Shown one piece after another: positions 26,529 through 37,140 of a stretch of DNA of 64,000 bases (positions within the stretch are counted from its first letter, which is position 1; every line of letters starts with the position of its first letter). The notes under the pieces are model-generated. The model was not told the origin of the DNA, did no database searches, and saw only the letters and a program-made list of their open reading frames with translations. This DNA comes from Microbacterium oryzae (GTDB lineage: Bacteria > Actinomycetota > Actinomycetes > Actinomycetales > Microbacteriaceae), in the NCBI RefSeq assembly GCF_009735645.1, contig NZ_CP032550.1, forward strand, positions 2,294,001 through 2,358,000. Direction: 5' to 3'. A program made the position numbers and the translations under genes.

Positions 26529-26791
26529 GCCCGCTCGTCATCGCCATCCTCGCCCTCTTCGCGATTGCGGCCGGTCTCACGATCGTCCGGATGGTCGTGG
26601 GCCCGTCGATCCTGGACCGCGCGGTCGCGAGCGACGTGCTGCTCACCACCGTGCTGTGTGTGTTGGGAGCGGAGGCGGTCATCAACCAGCACACCCGCAC
26701 GCTGCCGATCATGCTCATCATCGCCGCGATCGGCGTGTTCGGCTCGATCGCCGTCGCCCGCTTCGTCGCGCGGAAGGAGCAGGACCGATGA
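26525..26791 (+). CDS. mrpF: Mrp antiporter subunit F
   Basis: 88 residues with three membrane helices. The conserved VGPSILDRAVASD between helices 1 and 2 is the MrpF signature. Overlaps both neighbours by 4 nt. Confidence 0.95.
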   Translation: MSPLVIAILALFAIAAGLTIVRMVVGPSILDRAVASDVLLTTVLCVLGAEAVINQHTRTLPIMLIIAAIGVFGSIAVARFVARKEQDR

Positions 26792-27144
26792 TCATCGACA
26801 CGATCGCGCTCGTGCTCGTCCTCATCGGCGCGCTCCTGTGCGTGACGGCTGCGATCGGCCTGCTGCGCTTCCGCGATGTGCCCTCGCGCCTGCACGCCGC
26901 GACGAAGCCCCAGGTGCTGGGGCTGCTGCTCATCGCGATCGCCGCAGGGCTGTCGCTGCGGTCGTGGGCCGCGGTGGCGATGCTCGTGCCGATCGTCGTC
27001 ATCCAGATGGCGACCGCGCCGCTGTCGGCGCACATGGTGGGGCGGCAGGCGTACCGCAACCGCACGATCGACGCCGGCGCGCTCGTCGCGGACGAGCTGG
27101 CCGACGACGACGAGCGACCGGAGGACGCCGGCCGCTCGCAGTAG
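26788..27144 (+). CDS. mrpG: Mrp antiporter subunit G
   Basis: 118 residues. Three membrane helices with the MrpG motif LLRFRDVPSRLHAATKPQVLG after the first helix, then an acidic tail. It is the last gene of the operon. It ends only 6 nt from the stop of the convergent ald gene, and no terminator hairpin is visible between them. Confidence 0.95.
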   Translation: MIIDTIALVLVLIGALLCVTAAIGLLRFRDVPSRLHAATKPQVLGLLLIAIAAGLSLRSWAAVAMLVPIVVIQMATAPLSAHMVGRQAYRNRTIDAGALVADELADDDERPEDAGRSQ

Positions 27145-27150
27145 GCGCCG

Positions 27151-28248
27151 TCAGCGCGCGAGCTCGAACCCGAAGGCGGCAGCGACGCCCGGGTTCGCGA
27201 CCGCGCCCGCGCGCACGTTGAGTCCCTTCGCGAGGGCGGGGTCGGCCTCGGCCGCTCCGTCCCAGCCGCGGTCGGCGATCGCCCCGATATAGGGCAGCGT
27301 CGCGTTCGTCAGTGAGCGGGTCGACGTCTCGGGCACCGCTCCGGGCATGTTCGCGACGCAGTAGTAGACCGCGTCGTGCACGGGGAAGGTGGGGTCGTCG
27401 TGCGTGGTGGGGTGCGAGCCCTCGAAGCAGCCGCCCTGGTCGATGGCGATGTCGACGAGCACCGAGCCGGGCTTCATCGTCGCGACCATCTCGTCGGTCA
27501 CGAGCTTGGGCGCCGCGGCCCCCGGGATGAGCACCGAGCCGATGACGAGATCGGCGCCCTGCAGCGCCTCGGCGACGGCGTAGCGCGTGGAGTGCCGGGT
27601 CTGCAGCGCGCCGCCGTAGCGGTGCTCGAGCTCGCGCAGGCGCGCGAGGTTCACGTCGATGACGGTGACCTGCGCGCCGAGGCCGAGCGCGCTCGCCGCG
27701 GCGTGCTCACCGGCGACGCCCCCGCCGATGACGACGACCTGCGCGCGCGGGGCGCCCGCGATGCCGCCGAGCAGCATGCCGCGCCCGCCCTGCGGCCGGG
27801 TGAGGTGGTAGGCGCCGACCGCGATCGAGAGCCGCCCGGCGACCTCGCTCATGGGGGTGAGGAGCGGCAGCGACCGGTCGGCGAGCTGCACGGTCTCGTA
27901 CGCGACCGCGGTCGTTCCCGATGCCATGAGCGCCTCGGTGAGCGGCTGGTCGGCGGCGAGGTGCAGGTAGGCGAACAGCGTGAGGTCGTCGCGGAGGTAG
28001 CCGTACTCCGATGCGACGGGCTCCTTCACCTTCACCAGCAGCTCGGCGTCGCCCCAGACCTCGGCGGCGTCGGACACGATGCGGGCGCCGGCTGCGCGGA
28101 AGTCGTCGTCGGAGAAGTGCGAGCCCGCTCCCGCGCCCGCCTGCACGAGCACCTCGTGTCCGCGGTGCACGAGGGCATCCGCCCCCGCCGGGGTGAGTGC
28201 CACCCGGTTCTCGTTGTTCTTGATCTCCGTGGGGATGCCGATGCGCAT
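27151..28248 (-). CDS. ald: Alanine dehydrogenase
   Basis: 365 residues, full length. It begins [22 protein letters not shown], the Ald signature with the substrate-binding Arg, and contains the catalytic lysine in LLVKVKEP, the catalytic His in [10 protein letters not shown], and the NAD-binding [22 protein letters not shown]. It interconverts L-alanine and pyruvate plus ammonia with NAD+. A GAAGGAG site lies 5-6 nt before the ATG. The 147-bp gap to the divergent metQ must hold both promoters; I see no clear AldR/Lrp box. Confidence 0.97.
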   Translation of the reverse strand: MRIGIPTEIKNNENRVALTPAGADALVHRGHEVLVQAGAGAGSHFSDDDFRAAGARIVSDAAEVWGDAELLVKVKEPVASEYGYLRDDLTLFAYLHLAADQPLTEALMASGTTAVAYETVQLADRSLPLLTPMSEVAGRLSIAVGAYHLTRPQGGRGMLLGGIAGAPRAQVVVIGGGVAGEHAAASALGLGAQVTVIDVNLARLRELEHRYGGALQTRHSTRYAVAEALQGADLVIGSVLIPGAAAPKLVTDEMVATMKPGSVLVDIAIDQGGCFEGSHPTTHDDPTFPVHDAVYYCVANMPGAVPETSTRSLTNATLPYIGAIADRGWDGAAEADPALAKGLNVRAGAVANPGVAAAFGFELAR

Positions 28249-28395
28249 GGTGTCTCCTTCGACGAACGGGCCTCGTGGGCCATCCCCTCGATCGTGGCAG
28301 GAAAACCGCCGCAGGTGTTGCATTCTGTGTCGCTCGGTTCGCGTCACGGCGGCCGCTCTGCCTACCGTGGAATCCCTGCACCCGAGGAGCTTCAC

Positions 28396-29313
28396 ATGGC
28401 ATTCCGCATCCGCACCCTGGCCCCCATCTTCGCGGTCGGCCTCCTGGCCGTCGCGGGCTGCGCATCCGACGGCGGCGACGCCGACGCCGGCGCATCGGCC
28501 GCATCCGACGAGCGCGGCAGCGAGGCGCAGCCCGTGCAGCTCGGCGTCGTCGGCGCCAGCGAGCCGTACTGGGACGTCTTCGTCGACGCGGCCGAGGAGG
28601 AGGGCATCTACGTCGACCTCGTGGACTTCACGGAGTACACGCAGCCGAACCCCGCGCTCAGCGAGGGCGAGCTGGACATGAACCAGTTCCAGCACATCCT
28701 CTACCTCGCCGACTACAACAACGCCGCCGGCGACGACCTGCAGCCCATCGGCTCCACGGCGATCTACCCGCTCAGCCTGTACTCCGACAAGTACGACGAC
28801 GTCGCGGACATCCCCGACGGCGAGACGGTCATCGTCCCCAACGACACCACGAACCAGGCCCGCGGCCTGCTCGTGCTGCAGTCCGCCGGTCTCATCGAGC
28901 TGAAGGACGGCGGCAGCCCGTTCTCGACGCTCGACGACATCGAGGACTCCTCCCGCGTGAAGGTCGAGGGCCTCGACGCCTCGCTCATCCCCACGTCGCT
29001 GCCCGATGTCGCCGCGGCGATCATCAACAACGACTTCCTGCAGAACGCGAACCTCACCGGTGACGACGCGATCGCGTCGGACGACCCGGCCGACCCGTCG
29101 GCGTTCCCCTACATCAACATCTTCGCCACCCGCGCCGAGGACGTCGATGACGAGGTGCTGAACAAGCTCGTCGAGATCTACCAGACGAACCAGGACGTGC
29201 TCGACGGCGCCCAGGAGTCCGCGAGCGGCACGGCCGAGTTCGTGCAGACGCCCAAGGAGGACCTCCAGTCGTCGCTGGCCGAGGTCCAGGAGCAGGCGAA
29301 GAACGCCGGCTGA
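28396..29313 (+). CDS. metQ: MetQ/NlpA-family methionine-binding lipoprotein
   Basis: 305 residues. A lipoprotein signal peptide ends at LLAVAGC (Cys22). The mature part has the NlpA-family segments LVDFTEYTQPNPALSEGELDMNQFQH and VIVPNDTTNQARGLL. It captures methionine outside the membrane for MetNI. A GAGGAG site lies 6 nt before the ATG. It is followed by an intercistronic hairpin and then metN and metI. Confidence 0.94.
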   Translation: MAFRIRTLAPIFAVGLLAVAGCASDGGDADAGASAASDERGSEAQPVQLGVVGASEPYWDVFVDAAEEEGIYVDLVDFTEYTQPNPALSEGELDMNQFQHILYLADYNNAAGDDLQPIGSTAIYPLSLYSDKYDDVADIPDGETVIVPNDTTNQARGLLVLQSAGLIELKDGGSPFSTLDDIEDSSRVKVEGLDASLIPTSLPDVAAAIINNDFLQNANLTGDDAIASDDPADPSAFPYINIFATRAEDVDDEVLNKLVEIYQTNQDVLDGAQESASGTAEFVQTPKEDLQSSLAEVQEQAKNAG

Positions 29314-29330
29314 CACGACCCCAGCGGGTA

Positions 29331-29365
29331 CGATACGCGGGTGGCCCGAGGCCGCCCGCGTATCG
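29331..29365 (+). promoter_or_regulatory. metQ-metN intercistronic hairpin
   Basis: A perfect 11-bp stem (CGATACGCGGG, 29331-29341, with CCCGCGTATCG, 29355-29365) has an inner GGCC-CGA-GGCC hairpin. It lies 17 nt after the metQ stop and 23 nt before the metN start. Such hairpins protect the upstream binding-protein message, or partly terminate, so that binding protein exceeds transporter. An alternative view is a weak promoter (TACGAT, 29329-29334) inside it. Confidence 0.6.
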
Positions 29366-29388
29366 CGCTTCCACCGAGCCGAGGACAC

Positions 29389-30420
29389 ATGCCGCACATC
29401 ACGATCTCCGACGTCACGAAGAGCTATCCGCCGCCGCGGCGGGGCGGAGACGCCGTGGTCGCCGTCGACGGGGTCTCCCTCGAGATCGAGCGCGGCGACG
29501 TCTTCGGCATCATCGGCTACTCGGGCGCGGGCAAGTCGACCCTCGTGCGGCTCATCAACGGGCTGGAGCCGGTGACCGCCGGGTCGATCGACGTCGACGG
29601 GACCGACATCACGGCCATCCCGGAGCGCCGCTTGCGCGAGGTGCGGCAGGGGATCGGCATGATCTTCCAGCGGTTCAACCTGCTGCGCTCCCGGACGATC
29701 AGCGGCAACGTCGCGTATCCGCTCGAGGTGGGCCGGATGGCCAGGGCCGAGCGGACGAAGCGGGTCGCGGAGCTGCTCGACTTCGTCGGGCTGGCCGACA
29801 AGGCCGGCGCCTATCCCGAGCAGCTGTCGGGCGGCCAGCAGCAGCGCGTCGGCATCGCCCGAGCGCTCGCCGCGAACCCCGGCATCCTCCTGGCCGACGA
29901 GGCGACGAGCGCGCTCGACCCGGAGACCACCGACGAGGTGCTCGACCTGCTGCGTCGGGTGAACCGCGAACTCGGCATCACCATCGTCGTCATCACGCAC
30001 GAGATGGACGTCATCGCCCGCATCGCGAACAAGGTCGCCGTCATGGAGCGCGGCCGCGTCGTCGAGGCCGGGGAGACGTACGACGTGTTCACGCGGCCGC
30101 AGACGGAGACCGCCAAGCGCTTCGTGCGCACGGTCGTCCGCGCGCTGCCCGACGGCGACGCGCTCGCGGCGCTCCGCGCGCAGCACGACGGCCGCTTCTT
30201 CACCATCTCGTTCACCGACGAGGGCGCGACCGAGGCGCGCGTGTTCGGCGCGCTCGCCCGCGCGGGCGTCGACTTCAACCTCGTGCACGGCGGGGTGGAC
30301 GACATCCAGGGCCGGGTCTACGGGCTCCTCACCATCGCGGTGCGTGGAGACGAGCAGGCGGTGCGCGACGCGCTCGCCGAGGTGGGCCAGGGCGTGACCG
30401 TGGCGGAGGTGGCGGCATGA
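29389..30420 (+). CDS. metN: Methionine ABC transporter ATPase
   Basis: 343 residues. Walker A GYSGAGKST (43-51), signature LSGGQQQ, Walker [17 protein letters not shown], and a C-terminal NIL domain (about 265-340) that senses methionine. ATG 29389 follows a GAGGAC site and the MetQ-MetN hairpin; an upstream in-frame GTG at 29341 lies inside the hairpin and is unlikely. The stop overlaps the metI ATG. Confidence 0.95.
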   Translation: MPHITISDVTKSYPPPRRGGDAVVAVDGVSLEIERGDVFGIIGYSGAGKSTLVRLINGLEPVTAGSIDVDGTDITAIPERRLREVRQGIGMIFQRFNLLRSRTISGNVAYPLEVGRMARAERTKRVAELLDFVGLADKAGAYPEQLSGGQQQRVGIARALAANPGILLADEATSALDPETTDEVLDLLRRVNRELGITIVVITHEMDVIARIANKVAVMERGRVVEAGETYDVFTRPQTETAKRFVRTVVRALPDGDALAALRAQHDGRFFTISFTDEGATEARVFGALARAGVDFNLVHGGVDDIQGRVYGLLTIAVRGDEQAVRDALAEVGQGVTVAEVAA

Positions 30421-31088
30421 GCGACATCATCGACGAGGTCGGCGACATCTACCCGGATCTGCTCGAGCAGACGGGCATCATGCTGTGGCTGGTGGCCGCG
30501 GCGCTCGTCATCGGCGGCATCGCCGGGCTCATCATCGGCACCGCGGTCACCGTCACGCGCCGCGGCGGCGTGCTGCAGCAGCCGGTCGTCTACTGGGTGC
30601 TGAACGTCCTCGTGAACACGTTCCGGCCCATCCCGTTTATCATCTTCATCGCTGCTCTGCAGCCCCTCGCGCGCGCGATCGTCGGCAAGGGCATCGGCAA
30701 CGAGGCGGTGATCTTCGCGATCTCCATCGCCGCCACCTTCGGCATCGCGCGCATCGTGGAGCAGAACCTCGTCACGGTCGACACCGGCGTGATCGAGGCC
30801 GCGCGGTCGACGGGCGCGGGCCCGTGGCGGATCATCCTCACGGTGATCCTGCCCGAGGGCCTCGGCCCCCTCGTGCTCGGCTACACGTTCGCCACGATCG
30901 CCATCATCGACATGTCGGCCGTGGCGGGCATGATCGGCGGCACGGGGCTCGGCAACTACGCCATCGCCTACGGCTACCGGCAGTTCGACTGGGTCGTGAC
31001 GGTGAGCGCGCTCGTCGTCATCATCATCGTCACGCAGATCGTCCAGGCGGTCGGCAACGTGCTCGCGCGGCGCATCCTCCGCCGCTGA
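30417..31088 (+). CDS. metI: Methionine ABC transporter permease
   Basis: 223 residues with five membrane helices. The ATPase-contacting EAA loop is EAARSTGAGPWRIILTVILPEGLGPL, and the family's GGTGLGNYAIAYGYRQFDW follows. It is the last gene of metQNI and ends before a strong bidirectional terminator. Confidence 0.95.
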   Translation: MSDIIDEVGDIYPDLLEQTGIMLWLVAAALVIGGIAGLIIGTAVTVTRRGGVLQQPVVYWVLNVLVNTFRPIPFIIFIAALQPLARAIVGKGIGNEAVIFAISIAATFGIARIVEQNLVTVDTGVIEAARSTGAGPWRIILTVILPEGLGPLVLGYTFATIAIIDMSAVAGMIGGTGLGNYAIAYGYRQFDWVVTVSALVVIIIVTQIVQAVGNVLARRILRR

Positions 31089-31124
31089 CGCGCTCGTAAG
31101 CCGTCGACGTCCGCGACCGACGGA

Positions 31125-31174
31125 CAGAAGCGGATGGCCGCGCCCCCGGAACCGGGGACGCGGCCATCCGCTTC
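31125..31174. terminator. Bidirectional terminator between metI and the M6 protease
   Basis: A perfect 17-bp stem (31125-31141 with 31158-31174, AGAAGCGGATGGCCGCG and its complement) encloses an inner CCCCGG-AA-CCGGGG hairpin. Both ends leave T-rich tails. Confidence 0.85.
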
Positions 31175-31184
31175 TCTGCTGGAC

Positions 31185-33470
31185 TCAGCCGGCCGCGTCG
31201 ACCTGCACGGTCATGGTGCCCTTGTTCTTGTTGGCGCCCTTGACCTCGATCGTCGTGCCGGTGCCGCCGACGATGACGGAGTTCTGCGGGTTCGCGGCGT
31301 CGTAGTAGGCGTTCGGGTCGCTGTCGTCGAAGACCCGGATCGCCTTCTGCGACGGCACGGTCAGCGTCGTCATGCCGGCCTCGGTCTCGCGGTGCAGCGA
31401 GATCGCATCGGTCTTCTGGCTGCCGAAGGTCGCGTCGAACGCCTGGATGCGGTTGCGGGCGATCGTGCCGTCGGACCACGTGAGCGCCTTCGCGCGGGCG
31501 TCGACGGGCAGGGCCTGCCCGCCGCCGGGGTGCGCGGAGGTGTTGTTGTCGGCGTAGAGGCCGTTCACGTACCAGACGAGCAGGCCGTCCTGGTAGGGGA
31601 AGTGCTCGACCCCGTCGGGGCTCGTCAGCGGCCATCCGAAGTTGTACGGCCCGGTGCGCAGCACCTCGTCGTACCCGCCGTACGCGCGGTTCTCCGCGAT
31701 GTAGAAGTGGCTGTACGGCTGCAGGTAGCCGCCGCCCTCGATCACGCTGAAGCCGTCGAGCGTCCAGTCGCTCGCGCCGTCATCCGTCGCGAGCGCGTCG
31801 CCCACGGCGATGGCGTCGACCCGGAAGCCCGGGTGCGTGGCCGCGACGTCCGTCCAGTACCGGAAGCGCACCTGCGCGGTCTGGCCGGCGTAGGCGGACA
31901 GGTCCGCGGTGAGCGCGGTCCAGCCGTCGGTGGCGCCGGTGATGCCGAAGCCCGCGTTCTGGCCGTTCGGGTCCTCGCTCGTCGAGAGATTCGTCTGCAC
32001 GGGCGTCCAGGTGGAGCCGTCGGTCGACACCTCGAGGTAGGCGTAGTCCCAGTCCTGCTCGATGTCGTAGTTCACCTGCGCCGTGAGCGAGCCGCCCGCC
32101 GGCACCGTGAAGGCGGGGCTGGTGGCGGTGTTGTCGAGGTCGTCGCCCGAGCCCGAGAACAGCTGCTTGCTGCCCTCAGCGGCGTCGCCGACCTCGATGA
32201 ACTCCTCGCCCTCGGGCAGATCCACGATCGCGGCCTGTGCGCCGCGCGTGCTGGCGTGGAAGGACGGGCCGAGGTCGACGCTCTCGCTCGTGCCGCGCTC
32301 CACCACCTCGTAGTCGAGCCAGCCGAGGAACAGCTTCTCGTTCGGACCCATGTGATTCGGGGTGGTGCCGATGGCGCCGTCGCCGTGGCCGAGCCACGAT
32401 CCCGAGCTCATCAGCGTCCAGTACGCGGTGCCGTTGTCGCCGCCCGCGGTGTCGTAGTAGTCGGGCAGACCCAGGTCATGGCCGAACTCGTGCGCGAAGA
32501 CCCCGAGGCCGCCGTTCTCCGGCTCGGTGGTGTAGTCGCGGATCCAGATGTCGCTGTCGCCGATCTGCACGCCGCCGAGCGGTAGGTAGGCCGACGGACC
32601 CCACTCGCCCACGCCATCCTGCCCCACCGACCAGCGGTGAGACCAGATGGCGGACTCCGGAGCGCCGGCCTCCTCGCCGGGGCCCGCGTGCAGCGCTTGG
32701 AAGTGGTCGATGTACCCGTCGGGCTCGTTGATGATGCCGTCGCCGTCGAGGTCGTAGCGATCCCAGACGTCGTAGCTCTGCAGCTCGGCGACGATCTGGT
32801 CGCGCGTCTTCCCCGCCGCGACCTGCGCGTCGTACCAGGCGTTCGCGGTGTCCTGGATGAAGCGGGTCATGTCGTCGGCGGACTCCGTCTGGCCGTACGA
32901 CGCCTCGTTGTTCGCCACCCGGACCCAGTCCGAGACGCCGCCCTCGAGGTCGAAGCGGCCCGACGACATCTCGTCGTACACGCCCCGCATCGACTCGCCC
33001 TCGCCGAAGAACATGTCCTCGTAGTGCGCCTTCGAGAAGTCGGGGAGCCAGTAGGTGGAGTTGTCCTCGGCGGTCGGCTCGGGGATCTCGTTGTGGACGG
33101 GGCCGGCGGGGGCATCCGGGAAGCGCGGGTCGACGGTGTCGCCGAACTCCACGAGGATCGTGAAGAGCTGAGCGGTCTCGGCCGTGCCGTATTCGACGTA
33201 CTCGCCGGGCTTCAGCTCGACGACCTTGCTCTTGTGCTTGCCCTGGCCCCTGCTCTTGACCTGGGCCTTTCCCGTGGCGACGAGCTGCGCCGCCTTCTGC
33301 TTCGTCGCCGTGCGCTTCTCGGCGAGGGGGTCGGGGCGGTTGTGACTCTGCTCGTGGGCCTGTGCGCCTTCCAGGGGGGCCGGGGCCGCGGATGCCGCGG
33401 TGGGAGCAAGGAGCGTGCCGGCCAGCAGGATCGCTGCCGTGCCGAGCGCGCAGGTGGTGCGTGTCTTCAC
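31185..33470 (-). CDS. Secreted M6-family metalloprotease (immune inhibitor A type)
   Basis: 761 residues. A Sec signal peptide (KTRTTCALGTAAILLAGTLL...ASA, cleavage near residue 29) and a basic prosequence precede the M6 catalytic domain, with the zinc motif HEFGHDLGLPDYYDT and the family's MSSGSW. A jelly-roll-like region (VNYDIEQDWDYAYLEVS...) and a C-terminal domain with a final beta segment follow. It probably degrades host or environmental proteins outside the cell. The start is GTG 33470 with GGAGG 4 nt upstream. A TAATGT -10-like box lies about 96-101 nt upstream of the start codon (33566-33571). Confidence 0.93.
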   Translation of the reverse strand: MKTRTTCALGTAAILLAGTLLAPTAASAAPAPLEGAQAHEQSHNRPDPLAEKRTATKQKAAQLVATGKAQVKSRGQGKHKSKVVELKPGEYVEYGTAETAQLFTILVEFGDTVDPRFPDAPAGPVHNEIPEPTAEDNSTYWLPDFSKAHYEDMFFGEGESMRGVYDEMSSGRFDLEGGVSDWVRVANNEASYGQTESADDMTRFIQDTANAWYDAQVAAGKTRDQIVAELQSYDVWDRYDLDGDGIINEPDGYIDHFQALHAGPGEEAGAPESAIWSHRWSVGQDGVGEWGPSAYLPLGGVQIGDSDIWIRDYTTEPENGGLGVFAHEFGHDLGLPDYYDTAGGDNGTAYWTLMSSGSWLGHGDGAIGTTPNHMGPNEKLFLGWLDYEVVERGTSESVDLGPSFHASTRGAQAAIVDLPEGEEFIEVGDAAEGSKQLFSGSGDDLDNTATSPAFTVPAGGSLTAQVNYDIEQDWDYAYLEVSTDGSTWTPVQTNLSTSEDPNGQNAGFGITGATDGWTALTADLSAYAGQTAQVRFRYWTDVAATHPGFRVDAIAVGDALATDDGASDWTLDGFSVIEGGGYLQPYSHFYIAENRAYGGYDEVLRTGPYNFGWPLTSPDGVEHFPYQDGLLVWYVNGLYADNNTSAHPGGGQALPVDARAKALTWSDGTIARNRIQAFDATFGSQKTDAISLHRETEAGMTTLTVPSQKAIRVFDDSDPNAYYDAANPQNSVIVGGTGTTIEVKGANKNKGTMTVQVDAAG

Positions 33471-33631
33471 TGTTCCTCCGGAGGTGGGAACCGGCGACCG
33501 CTGTGATCGTCGGAAGCCGCGTCGGGAAGTCGCAGTGCGGCTCCCGGAGTCTTCGCGGTGTGCTCACATTACTTTCACAGTCACGAGACCCGGGAAGCTC
33601 CGCATCGCGTGTCGAAGAAGCCCGGTGGACG

Positions 33632-33781
33632 TCAGGAGGTCGCGCTGTTGACCATCCAGTGCACGCCGAACGGGTCGACGAGCATGCCGAAGGAGTCGCC
33701 CCAGGGCGCCTGCGCGAACGGCACGACGACCGTTCCGCCCGCGGTGAGCGCGTCGAAGAAGCCGCGCAGCTCGTCCGGAGG
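33632..33781 (-). pseudogene. Remnant of a VOC/glyoxalase (PhnB-like) gene, C-terminal end only
   Basis: Translation of the minus strand up to the TGA at 33632 gives about 48 residues ending ELRGFFDALTAGG-TVVVPFAQAPWGDSFGMLVDPFGVHWMVNS, a clear match to the C-terminal half of PhnB-type VOC proteins. There is no start codon or N-terminal half: homology stops near 33781, where unrelated DNA and then 73-bp repeats begin. It is a truncated gene rather than a small intact one. Confidence 0.75.
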
Positions 33782-33834
33782 ATGGCACGCCCCTCCGAGC
33801 CGCGGAAGGGCGCTGCAGGCTGGTGTGCCGGGGG

Positions 33835-34018
33835 TTCGGTGGTGCGGTTCTGGCGTTATGCGGGTCGTATCGGCGACTTCCGCACTGCCGAGTCGGATGG
33901 CGCGAGTTTCGGTGGTGCGGTTCTCGCGTTATGGGGGTTGTATCGGCGACTTCGACACCACCGAGTCGGATGGCGCGAGTTTCGGTGGTGCGGTTCTGGC
34001 GTGATGCGGGTCGTATGG
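33835..34018. repeat. 73-bp tandem repeat, about 2.5 copies
   Basis: The word TTCGGTGGTGCGGTTCTGGCG (allowing one change) starts at 33835, 33908 and 33981, exactly 73 bp apart. Copies 1 and 2 are nearly identical over the whole period, and copy 3 stops near 34018. The block fills the gap between the VOC remnant and the argG terminator and holds no credible gene. Confidence 0.85.
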
Positions 34019-34047
34019 ACCCCCTCCCCGCCACCGAACGAGAACGA

Positions 34048-34083
34048 CGAAGGGCGGCACCTCCGAGGAGGGGCCGCCCTTCG
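34048..34083 (-). terminator. Terminator of argG
   Basis: The perfect 11-bp stem CGAAGGGCGGC (34048-34058) with GCCGCCCTTCG (34073-34083) holds an inner CCTCC-GA-GGAGG hairpin. It lies 11 nt after the argG stop. Confidence 0.85.
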
Positions 34084-34094
34084 TGAGGAACGCG

Positions 34095-36313
<2,219 letters not shown>

Positions 36314-36319
36314 CCTGCG

Positions 36320-36337
36320 GGATGGCCGTGGCCATCC
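36320..36337. terminator. Short terminator hairpin between convergent genes
   Basis: GGATGGCC-GT-GGCCATCC is a perfect 8-bp inverted repeat in the 27-bp gap between the ZIP-like and Pr6Pr genes. Confidence 0.6.
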
Positions 36338-36340
36338 GCC

Positions 36341-37096
36341 CTACTCGGCCGCGGCCATCCGCTCGGCGGCGCCGCGACGGCGGAAGGCCCAGATGACCCC
36401 CGCGCCCACGACGCAGATGCCGATCGCGATTGCCACGATGTAGAACACCACGCCTCCGAACCCGCCCTGCAGGTTCGGGTCGAGGAAGGGGTACGGGTAC
36501 CACCACGCCGTGCCCGTGACCGGGTCGCTCACGTAGTTCGCGCGGATGAGCGTGTACACCGCCCACACGAGCGGGTACGACACGATCGCCGGGATCACCT
36601 TCCAGGGCACGGGCCGCCGGTGCGGCGCGACCAGCGCATCCAGCAGGAGGAAGAGCGGGCAGATGACGTGCAGCAGCTCGTTGGCCCATCCGATGCGGGT
36701 GTCGGGATTCTCGATGGGGCGCAGCAGCACGTTGTACACGAGTCCCGTCGTGATCATGTACGTCGAGACGCACGCGAACAGCGTCGAGATCCAGGCTGGC
36801 TCCTGCGCTGCCCCGTGCCCATGCCGCCAGGCCCATACGGCCGCGACGACGAAGAGGATGGCCGCCGCGAGGTTGGACTCGATCGTGAAGTAGCTGAAGA
36901 AGTTCACCACGATCGTCGGGATGTGGGACGCGAACACCGGCCCTCGCGAGTGCGCGTCTTCGATGGTCCTGACGAGCTGCACGGTCATGGCAGACACGAG
37001 ACCCACGGCGATGACGACGCGGGCGATCTGCCAGGCGTTCGTCCACCTGCGGGAGGGGGTCTTCCTGACCGCGCTCGTGGTCGCGGCTGCTGTCAT
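36341..37096 (-). CDS. Pr6Pr-family six-helix membrane protein
   Basis: 251 residues, with about six membrane helices and conserved polar segments FFSYFTIESNL, ITTGLVYNVLLRP and HVICPLFLLLDAL, plus a late WWYPYPFLDP. This pattern is the Pr6Pr family, a fold related to FAR-17a/AIG1 proteins; its function is unknown. The ATG is 7 nt after a TAGAGT box (37104-37109, minus strand), which suggests a leaderless transcript. Confidence 0.82.
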   Translation of the reverse strand: MTAAATTSAVRKTPSRRWTNAWQIARVVIAVGLVSAMTVQLVRTIEDAHSRGPVFASHIPTIVVNFFSYFTIESNLAAAILFVVAAVWAWRHGHGAAQEPAWISTLFACVSTYMITTGLVYNVLLRPIENPDTRIGWANELLHVICPLFLLLDALVAPHRRPVPWKVIPAIVSYPLVWAVYTLIRANYVSDPVTGTAWWYPYPFLDPNLQGGFGGVVFYIVAIAIGICVVGAGVIWAFRRRGAAERMAAAE

Positions 37097-37140
37097 TTTT
37101 CCGACTCTAGCCGTTCACGCCCGGTGGTCTGCACACCCGG

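Noticed and set aside
28249..28395. SAM riboswitch or S-box upstream of metQ
   Set aside because: The gap is short and I could not draw the multi-helix SAM fold or a McbR box in it.
27151..30288. A minus-strand open frame of about 1045 codons covering ald and the metQ-metN genes
   Set aside because: Only the last 365 codons match alanine dehydrogenase. The upstream part is antisense to metQ and metN, which have clear motifs and ribosome sites.
33564..34034. Small ORFs on both strands across the 73-bp repeats
   Set aside because: They exist because the repeat length and GC content keep frames open. They have no ribosome sites or recognisable domains, and the only real coding trace is the VOC fragment in another frame.
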